The notes beneath the pieces are model-generated. The model saw only the letters and a list, made by a program, of their open reading frames with translations. It made no database searches and had not been told where the DNA came from. A DNA stretch of 12,479 nucleotides, from assembly GCA_031254675.1 (NCBI GenBank), contig JAIRTV010000121.1:1-12479 (forward strand), given 5' to 3'. Below, piece after piece: positions 6,990 through 12,479 of this stretch. Numbering within the stretch: position 1 is the first letter of the stretch; the number at the start of each line of letters is the position of its first letter. The position numbers were made by a program, and so were the translations under genes. Origin of the DNA: Planctomycetaceae bacterium. GTDB taxonomy: Bacteria > Planctomycetota > Planctomycetia > Pirellulales > Thermoguttaceae.

Positions 6990-7829
6990 TTATTCCTCAT
7001 AAAAATCTTTTTTCGGATATTTTAGTAACTTTTCCGGTTCTGTGGTTCCATGAACACGATGGCAAGATTGGCAATCGGTTTCCGGTGCGGCAATCGAAGA
7101 ATGCTTTTGAGTAAACGTTTCGTTTTGATGGCACACCAAACAACTCGCATTGCCCTTCCACCGCCCAATCGTCAACGCATGACCTTTTCGTATCACATCG
7201 TCAGAACGATCAATGAAATCATGACAGTCCAGACAACGATTCGGATCGCCAATGTCCTTGTGCATGGTAAAAGATTTCCAATTTTCCGGCGGCTGTTGAT
7301 TGACGCCTTCCACGAAAAAAGAATATTCAAAACCCGGCATCTGAATTTTGTGAACGCCCGATTCCAACCTTAACCGAACAAGCCACGTATTTTTACCAAA
7401 TTGAACATCCCAAAGAACCGGAATATTGTCCACCTTTAACAACATGTTCGAAAACGGAACACTTTGAATAATATTTCCAGACATGTCCCACGTACAAAGA
7501 ATCGTAACCTCTTCGTCTTGAACGCAAGAATTGGGAAACGGAGAAAGCATGGAAAATCGCGATACGATTTCGTCAAAACCGATCTCTCTCGGCAAGTCTC
7601 GCAACAAATCTTGCTGATCCTGATCAAAAGTAATCTGGAATTGATCCGTCAACTGAATCGGAGAACCAAGCATATCCATTGAAAATTCAAACATAACGAA
7701 AAGAATAATCGACAAACAACCAATCATCAAAATCGAAGAAATCACCATCCCAATAAACCGCAAATGAGGCGGATCTGGAATAGGAGTGTTTTCCGTAATA
7801 AATGATGTAAAGTTTGCCACAGGAACCAT
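6990..7829 (-). CDS. Membrane-anchored triheme c-type cytochrome
   Basis: The 279-residue protein has one N-terminal membrane helix (about 24-48), a middle region of beta character (about 60-185), and a C-terminal heme domain. There are three CXXCH heme sites: CLDCH (199-203), CLVCH (230-234) and CQSCH (253-257). The last two, with the trailing histidine in SCHRVHG (His260), match the paired-CXXCH pattern of bacterial multiheme cytochromes. Other histidines (190, 217, 243) could be distal ligands, so bis-His hemes are plausible. Topology should be N-terminus inside, hemes in the periplasm. The middle segment (about 130-175), with GVHKIQMPGFEYSFFVEG, resembles an Ig-like or carbohydrate-binding-type beta fold. 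I do not recognise a named orthologue; it is probably an electron-transfer partner, but its donor and acceptor are unknown. It heads the minus-strand run before trpA and is divergent from the FlgI-like gene. No ribosome binding site is visible. Confidence 0.8.
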   Translation of the reverse strand: MVPVANFTSFITENTPIPDPPHLRFIGMVISSILMIGCLSIILFVMFEFSMDMLGSPIQLTDQFQITFDQDQQDLLRDLPREIGFDEIVSRFSMLSPFPNSCVQDEEVTILCTWDMSGNIIQSVPFSNMLLKVDNIPVLWDVQFGKNTWLVRLRLESGVHKIQMPGFEYSFFVEGVNQQPPENWKSFTMHKDIGDPNRCLDCHDFIDRSDDVIRKGHALTIGRWKGNASCLVCHQNETFTQKHSSIAAPETDCQSCHRVHGTTEPEKLLKYPKKDFYEE

Positions 7830-7884
7830 TTGTATCGGACTAACCCGAACTTCAAAACAAAGAAAATACTAACACAATTTCATC

Positions 7885-7913
7885 TTGACACAACAAAATG
7901 AAATCCGTATGCT
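7885..7913 (+). promoter_or_regulatory. Possible promoter of the FlgI-like gene
   Basis: A perfect TTGACA (7885-7890), a 17-bp spacer and TATGCT (7908-7913, four of six matches) lie in the divergent intergenic region. Transcription would start near 7920, with a leader of about 137 nt. A second, weaker candidate closer to the gene combines TTCGAA with TATAGT around 7945-7975. I see no convincing promoter for the opposing cytochrome gene. Confidence 0.4.
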
Positions 7914-8056
7914 TCTTTTTCTCAAACTAGAATAAAATCAAAAATGTTCGAAAATTCTCTCAAGAAAATATAGTACAAACATCGCTCAATAGACACAAAA
8001 ACAACGGAATAATTAATCGTGAATTTCTTTATCATTGTCTCAAAACCGAGTAAAAC

Positions 8057-9904
8057 ATGCAACACATTTCAAGTATAGGAAAAAAATTTTCCAGACAAAT
8101 CGACTGGTTTTATTCCTTTAAAAGAGGTTGGATCGGTTGTATTGCCCTGATCGGACTCCTTTTTCTGATTGGTTTTACTTTTGGTTGTTCGCAACTCAAG
8201 CCAAATAAGAAAAATGATACAATGTCCGAAAAATTTTCTTTCGAAAGTGCGGACGGAAGTTCAAAACTAGTTGGAGATTGCGCTAATATTGGGAATTATC
8301 ATTCGATTCAGATTTTTGGTTACGGTTTGATTAACGGTTTGTCTGGAACGGGCGGCGATGACGTCAATTCTCTTGAGCGTCGAATGGTTTACGACGAAAT
8401 GACTCGGATGGGAGTTCGTGATGTTCGGGCGATTTTAGCTGATCCAACGACCGCGGTTGTGAATATTCTTGCGTACATGCGTCCGGGGATTCAGGAAGGC
8501 GATTTGTTCGATGTTGAAGTTCGGTTGCCGCCGGAAACCAACGCCAGAAGTTTACGCGGCGGCTGGTTGATGGCGACAAAACTCGAAGAAATGGCGGTTC
8601 TCGGTGGCAGTCTCAAAGAAGGTAAAAGTATGGCGTTGGTACAAGGTCCCATCATGGTTGACGATCCCCTTGCCACCGAAACCTCCAACCCCGCCGGCTT
8701 AAAACAAGGAATTATTCTTAGCGGTGCCCGTGCTAAAGAATCACGGTCTTTAACCATCATTATGAAATCCGGTGCCGAATCAGCGTTCGCAACTGATCGA
8801 ATTGCCAAAGAAATCAATCATCGGTTTCATATTGCTGTCGGTCAGAAAAAAGGAATGGCGACCGCTAAAACGGATTCGCTAATCGTTTTGGAAGTTCATC
8901 CGACTTACGCGAAAGATGTTGCTCGATATGTTCGGGTGATTCGGGCGATTGCGTGTTACGAAACTCCGGCAAAGCAACTTCATCGGATTGAACGCCTTAA
9001 ATCGGAATTATTAATTCCGGAAAAATCTCAACATGCGGCTTTTCAATTAGAAGCGATTGGCAAAAAAGGACTTGAAGCACTCCGAAGCGGTTTGAACAGC
9101 TCCAATACCGAAGTCCAGTTTCACGCCGCAACCTCATTGGCTTATCTCGGCGACGGAACTCCCTCAAAAATTCTCGCGGACATCGCCCGAAATGAACCGG
9201 CGTTTCGCGTTTACGCCTTAAATGCGTTGAGCGTTTTGCGAACCGATATTGAAGCGGAAATAGCGTTACACGAACTCTTGCACGTTCCCAGTGCCGAAAC
9301 ACGTTACGGTGCCTTCCGTGCGTTGCATAACAGAAATCAGTATGACCGGACAATTCGCGGTGAAAATCTTGGTAATCAGTTTAATTATCATGGGATCACA
9401 ACCAACGCGCCGCCAATGGTTCATCTTTCAAAATCGAAACGTCCGGAAATTGTGCTTTTTGGTTCCGATATTCATCTTCGACAACCGTTCGGTTTGGAAG
9501 CCGGTTCTGTTATTTTTGTAAACGGTCAATCGCCGGAATCGGTTATTGTCAAAAAATTTGCTCTCAACGGAATCGACGAACAGCGGATGGTTTCCAATAA
9601 ACTTGACGAGGTAATTCGGGCGGTTGTTGAATTGGGAGGAACGTATCCTGATGTTTTCCAAATGCTTGTGCAAGCGAATCAAATGAAGGTTTTATCTTGT
9701 CGGTTGGAGATTGATTGCTTGCCGGAGCCGAACCGCGTTTACCATCGACCTGGAAATGGTAACGATAATGATGATTCGGTTCTGGAATCACCGAAACAGA
9801 CAAGCGTTTGGGAACGTATGAATCCTAAAAATTGGTTCAACACCAATCCAGGCGGCGATTCCTCCGACTTCGAAGGAACTGTCAATACCTCCGAAAGAGA
9901 ATAA
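8057..9904 (+). CDS. FlgI (P-ring)-like lipoprotein with HEAT-like insert
   Basis: The 615-residue protein resembles flagellar P-ring protein FlgI over two separated blocks. Residues about 72-300 carry the FlgI hallmarks FGYGLINGLSGTGGDD (87-102), the ADPTTAVVNILAYMRPGIQEGDLFDVEV stretch (128-155), SLRGGWLM (165-172) and ALVQGPI (193-199). Residues about 505-553, ending in GGTYPDVFQMLVQANQMKV and LEID, match the end of FlgI. Between them, about 318-425, lie helical repeats of HEAT type (AAFQLEAIGKKGLEALRSGL, then HAATSLAYLGDG, then YALNALSVL). The N-terminus has a cytoplasmic basic stretch and a hydrophobic segment (26-43) ending TFG-Cys44, a plausible though imperfect lipobox, so it is probably a lipoprotein or membrane-anchored. 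The C-terminal 60 residues are low-complexity. No flgH, flgA or flgJ is adjacent, so a flagellar role is unproven; an envelope ring or scaffold is an inference. Confidence 0.75.
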   Translation: MQHISSIGKKFSRQIDWFYSFKRGWIGCIALIGLLFLIGFTFGCSQLKPNKKNDTMSEKFSFESADGSSKLVGDCANIGNYHSIQIFGYGLINGLSGTGGDDVNSLERRMVYDEMTRMGVRDVRAILADPTTAVVNILAYMRPGIQEGDLFDVEVRLPPETNARSLRGGWLMATKLEEMAVLGGSLKEGKSMALVQGPIMVDDPLATETSNPAGLKQGIILSGARAKESRSLTIIMKSGAESAFATDRIAKEINHRFHIAVGQKKGMATAKTDSLIVLEVHPTYAKDVARYVRVIRAIACYETPAKQLHRIERLKSELLIPEKSQHAAFQLEAIGKKGLEALRSGLNSSNTEVQFHAATSLAYLGDGTPSKILADIARNEPAFRVYALNALSVLRTDIEAEIALHELLHVPSAETRYGAFRALHNRNQYDRTIRGENLGNQFNYHGITTNAPPMVHLSKSKRPEIVLFGSDIHLRQPFGLEAGSVIFVNGQSPESVIVKKFALNGIDEQRMVSNKLDEVIRAVVELGGTYPDVFQMLVQANQMKVLSCRLEIDCLPEPNRVYHRPGNGNDNDDSVLESPKQTSVWERMNPKNWFNTNPGGDSSDFEGTVNTSERE

Positions 9905-10076
9905 TCTTAAAGGAATTTCTTGTCTGATTAATAACAAGTGAATTAGATATTCTATTGCTATTTTAGTCGATGGCAATATAATATGCCTTTTAGAATGTAT
10001 CTGGAATTGGAATTGGAAAAAATTTGATATTTTTGCAACAATCAAGTTGTTCTATAACAGTTTCTGATACGTTCTA

Positions 10077-10086
10077 ATCAGCTGAT
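10077..10086. repeat. 10-bp perfect palindrome upstream of the esterase gene
   Basis: ATCAGCTGAT lies 38 bp before the esterase start, downstream of a TATAAC element that could be a -10 but lacks a good -35. It could be an operator, but a 10-bp palindrome is also common by chance. Nothing else convincing was seen in the 220-bp gap 9905-10124, apart from a weak CTTGT/ACAAG stem (9919-9938) after the FlgI-like gene. Confidence 0.25.
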
Positions 10087-10124
10087 AGACTACTAATTTT
10101 TTCCTCTAACTCGATGTTATTCTC

Positions 10125-12161
10125 ATGCAACGACTGATTATTTTTGTGTTGTTTACTGTGTTTTTTGCTACGAATACATTGGCGCAGAACACGGAAAAAC
10201 CCTTTAACGGCGATGTTCTTTCCGCCGACTCCAAACCAAAAGAAATGATGAAAACATTTCTTTCCGGCGAAATCGCCAACGCCAAAACCGTTTGGCAACA
10301 AGGTTACGATAAACTCAAAACAATAGACGATATTACAAAATATCAAGCGGAACGGAAAGAGTTTTTATTGCAACAACTCGGTCAAACATGGGATCGACAT
10401 TCACCGTTGAATCCTCGAATTACAAAAACTTTGGAAAAAGGAGTTTCCGGTCAAAATGCTTACCGTGTTGAGATGCTTCTTTTTGAAAGTATTCCGAACT
10501 TTTATGTTTCTGCTACTGTATTTTTGCCGGATGTTACAAAATTTAAGCCGCCTTATCCGGCAGTCCTTGTTGTTTGTGGACATTCCCATACTGGTAAAGC
10601 AACAGATTTGTATCAACAAGTGCCGGCTCTTGCTGCGTCGAATGGTTTGTTGGCAATGTCGATTGATCCCATTGACCAGGGCGAACGTTCACAACGTTTA
10701 ACCGTCGAAGGCAAACCGGCGGCTCGAAGTGTTGCGGCTCACAATATTCTCGGTTCGGGTAGTATTCTGCTTGGTCGTAACGTGGCAACATTTGAATATT
10801 GGGATATGGTTCGGGCAATTGATTATCTTCAAAGTCGTCCTGATGTCATACCGGACAAAATTGGTGTTACGGGAACTAGCGGCGGTGGAACACAAACTTC
10901 ATACCTTATGGCGTTGGATGAGCGTGTTACGGTAGCGGTTCCGGCTTGTTATCTTTGTGGTTTGTACGATTCGATGATTCCTAACATTGGTCCCCAAGAC
11001 GCCGAACAAAATATTTTCGGTCAACTTGCTTTCGGAATGGATCATGTTGATTATTGTATCATGCGTGCGCCGAAACCAACGTTAATCGAAACAACAACAA
11101 AAGATTTCTTTCCGGTTGAAGACGCTTGGAAAACCGCACGGAATGCCAAACGAATTTTTGATCGTTTTGGTTACGCTGAAAAAATGTCAATTATGGAACA
11201 TGATGACAAACACGGTTGGCAAAAAAATTTACGTGAAGCGTCGATTCGTTGGATGCTCCGCTGGCTTGCCGAACGTGACGAACAAATTTTTGAAGCAAAC
11301 GACATGCCAATTTTCAATCCTGAAGAATTTCTTGTAACACCGGATGGCGAAGTCTTGAAACTTGCCGGAGCGAAATCAGCCTTCGATTTGAATTGTGATT
11401 ACAATGAGGAATTGCTTAACGCACGAAAAACAAAAAATAACAATCGCAACAACGATGAATTTGTTGCGACAATTCGGAATATTGCCGGAATTCGTCCGCT
11501 TGCGGAAATTCCGGCGGCAACAGTGGAACAGAAAGAGAATATCGATATTCCTGAAACGTTAAAAGAAACCGTTGCCGAAATTAAGCAATTTATTCTCAAA
11601 ACAGAAAATGATAACATTCTTCTTCCGGCGTTAAAATTTGTTCCGAAAACAGGATCAAACGGAACAACAATTTTTCTGCACGAAAAAAGTAAAACCGCTG
11701 ATTTACCGCGTATCGAAGTTTTGGTTCGTCATGGTCAAACGGTTGTTGTGGTTGATCTTCGTGGACTTGGTGAAACGCAGGCAATCTGTCCGCCGTATTT
11801 TGCTTATCAATGGTTCGGAACTGATGGAATTGATTATTATTTGGCGTATTTACTTGGTAAATCTTACGTTGGTATGAGAACAGAAGATTTATTAAATGTT
11901 ACACGTTGGTTGTCAGAAAACAATTCTGAACAAAAAACAGCAATCGTTGCATCTGGTGATACGGTTGGACTTGTGGCGTTGCACGCGGCTGCTGTGGAGC
12001 CAACACTTTTTTCCAACGTGAAATTGGATAAACCGGTTCGATCTTGGTATGATGTTGTCCAAACGGGTTGTTCGTTCTATCCTATTACCAATCTTGTACA
12101 CGGAGCGTTACGCGAATACGACGTTCCCGATTTAATACAATTAGTAAAACCGGAACAATAA
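10125..12161 (+). CDS. Secreted acetylxylan-esterase-like alpha/beta hydrolase with degenerate second module
   Basis: The 678-residue protein begins with a clean signal peptide (MQRLIIFVLFTVFFATNTLA, cleavage near 20/21), so it is exported. The first module, about 100-385, is an alpha/beta hydrolase. The strand VLVVCGHSHTGK (147-158) forms the oxyanion region, the nucleophile elbow is GTSGG (250-254, Ser252), and EHDDKHGW (358-365) holds the likely catalytic His363. This resembles the acetylxylan esterase / Abhydrolase_7 group, so removal of acetyl or similar esters from polysaccharides is the best guess. The second module, about 490-678, repeats the hydrolase pattern (VVVVDLRGLGET at 540-551), but its elbow reads GDTVG (611-615), with Thr613 where serine is expected, so it is probably inactive. 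There is no ribosome binding site. It follows the FlgI-like gene by 220 bp on the same strand. Confidence 0.75.
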   Translation: MQRLIIFVLFTVFFATNTLAQNTEKPFNGDVLSADSKPKEMMKTFLSGEIANAKTVWQQGYDKLKTIDDITKYQAERKEFLLQQLGQTWDRHSPLNPRITKTLEKGVSGQNAYRVEMLLFESIPNFYVSATVFLPDVTKFKPPYPAVLVVCGHSHTGKATDLYQQVPALAASNGLLAMSIDPIDQGERSQRLTVEGKPAARSVAAHNILGSGSILLGRNVATFEYWDMVRAIDYLQSRPDVIPDKIGVTGTSGGGTQTSYLMALDERVTVAVPACYLCGLYDSMIPNIGPQDAEQNIFGQLAFGMDHVDYCIMRAPKPTLIETTTKDFFPVEDAWKTARNAKRIFDRFGYAEKMSIMEHDDKHGWQKNLREASIRWMLRWLAERDEQIFEANDMPIFNPEEFLVTPDGEVLKLAGAKSAFDLNCDYNEELLNARKTKNNNRNNDEFVATIRNIAGIRPLAEIPAATVEQKENIDIPETLKETVAEIKQFILKTENDNILLPALKFVPKTGSNGTTIFLHEKSKTADLPRIEVLVRHGQTVVVVDLRGLGETQAICPPYFAYQWFGTDGIDYYLAYLLGKSYVGMRTEDLLNVTRWLSENNSEQKTAIVASGDTVGLVALHAAAVEPTLFSNVKLDKPVRSWYDVVQTGCSFYPITNLVHGALREYDVPDLIQLVKPEQ

Positions 12162-12194
12162 TAAATATGTTTCGATAAATAAACAAAAAAACAA

Positions 12195-12225
12195 TTGGGC
12201 AATCTTTCGGCAAAAGGTTGCCCAA
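12195..12225. terminator. Strong stem-loop, probably a bidirectional terminator
   Basis: TTGGGCAATCTTT (12195-12207) pairs with AAAGGTTGCCCAA (12213-12225) across a five-base loop: 13 pairs including one G-U on the plus strand. On the minus strand the stem is followed by a T-rich tract (12194-12181), which suits termination of the gene entering from the right. On the plus strand it lies 34 bp after the esterase stop, but the following tract is poor in T. Its place between convergent genes supports a shared terminator. Confidence 0.7.
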
Positions 12226-12241
12226 CTGTTTCCGGTTCGGT

Positions 12242-12268
12242 GTAAGCCTTTTTATTATAAAGACTTAC
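12242..12268. repeat. Second inverted repeat between the convergent gene ends
   Basis: GTAAGCCTTT (12242-12251) faces AAAGACTTAC (12259-12268) with one mismatch and a seven-base AT loop. No T-run follows on either strand, so it is not a typical intrinsic terminator. Together with the stem-loop at 12195-12225 it makes a two-hairpin segment. Confidence 0.4.
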
Positions 12269-12369
12269 AAAAGCATAGGAGCGGCAGTGGAAATTGGTGA
12301 AAAAGAAATGGAATACACAGAAAAATCAGGAAAACATAAAATAGTAGCGTGAACAGTTACATTTTAGTT

Positions 12370-12479
12370 TTATTTTCCGTGTTCGTTGGAATGTTCGGGT
12401 TCGGCTTTTAATTGTTGCAGATAACGATAAATTTCAGTTTGTGCCTGAATTTTTTTGTTTCTCTTTTTTATAGAAATTC
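12370..12479 (-). CDS. 3' end of a gene entering from the right edge
   Basis: On the minus strand one frame is open from the window edge to a TAA at 12372-12370, giving 35 residues. The sequence is lysine-rich, then an amphipathic helix (IQAQTEIYRYLQQLKAE), then a charged tail ending NEHGK. The composition looks like real protein, and the hairpins and T-tract downstream fit the end of a gene. The two other minus-strand frames meet stops early. Too little is visible to assign a function. Confidence 0.45.
   Translation of the reverse strand, partial: ISIKKRNKKIQAQTEIYRYLQQLKAEPEHSNEHGK

Noticed and set aside
6923..7000. In-frame N-terminal extension of trpA to an ATG at 7000
   Set aside because: The extra 26 residues do not look like TrpA, they overlap the cytochrome gene, and the ATG at 6922 has a good ribosome binding site and puts Glu49 and Asp60 at their canonical numbers.
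1..12479. CRISPR array, mobile element, tRNA or defence genes
   Set aside because: No regularly spaced repeats, transposase or integrase motifs, terminal inverted repeats or cloverleaf patterns were seen; the short tandem repeats are 12 bp units without spacers.

Overview
The window is an AT-rich bacterial chromosome segment (my estimate is roughly 40% GC) with eight genes I can identify and one probable gene tail at the right edge. Several features point to a planctomycete, possibly of the Pirellulales type: a large secreted GH106 glycosidase, a two-module secreted esterase, a FlgI-like/HEAT lipoprotein away from any flagellar genes, a membrane-anchored CXXCH cytochrome, and an almost complete lack of Shine-Dalgarno sequences before start codons. 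This assignment is inferred from gene content, not from a marker gene.

Layout, left to right. (1) 1-3330, plus strand: a GH106 alpha-L-rhamnosidase-like enzyme that enters the window inside its signal peptide. (2) 3418-7829, minus strand: five co-directional genes, read from right to left. They are a triheme membrane cytochrome, trpA, a trpG/pabA glutamine amidotransferase, pyrF and dcd. Only the first pair is tightly spaced (67 bp); the other gaps are 143, 251 and 219 bp and hold hairpins, short repeats and promoter-like elements. (3) 7830-8056: a divergent intergenic region. (4) 8057-9904, plus strand: the FlgI-like lipoprotein with a HEAT-like insert. (5) 10125-12161, plus strand: a secreted esterase with one active-looking and one degenerate alpha/beta-hydrolase module. 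(6) 12162-12479: a strong stem-loop, then the last codons of a minus-strand gene that enters from the right.

Functionally, the GH106 enzyme and the esterase fit breakdown of plant or algal polysaccharides: one removes L-rhamnose, the other ester groups. The minus-strand block is mostly core metabolism (tryptophan and/or folate precursor, UMP synthesis, dUMP/dTTP supply) behind an unrelated redox protein. trpA without trpB, and trpG without trpE, imply that the tryptophan genes are scattered in this genome.

I found no CRISPR array, transposase, tRNA, rRNA, integrase or defence system. The least ordinary items are the FlgI/HEAT lipoprotein with its divergent triheme cytochrome neighbour, the esterase's inactive second module, and the structured leaders ahead of trpG, pyrF and dcd. 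I do not claim a new system; these are leads of modest strength.
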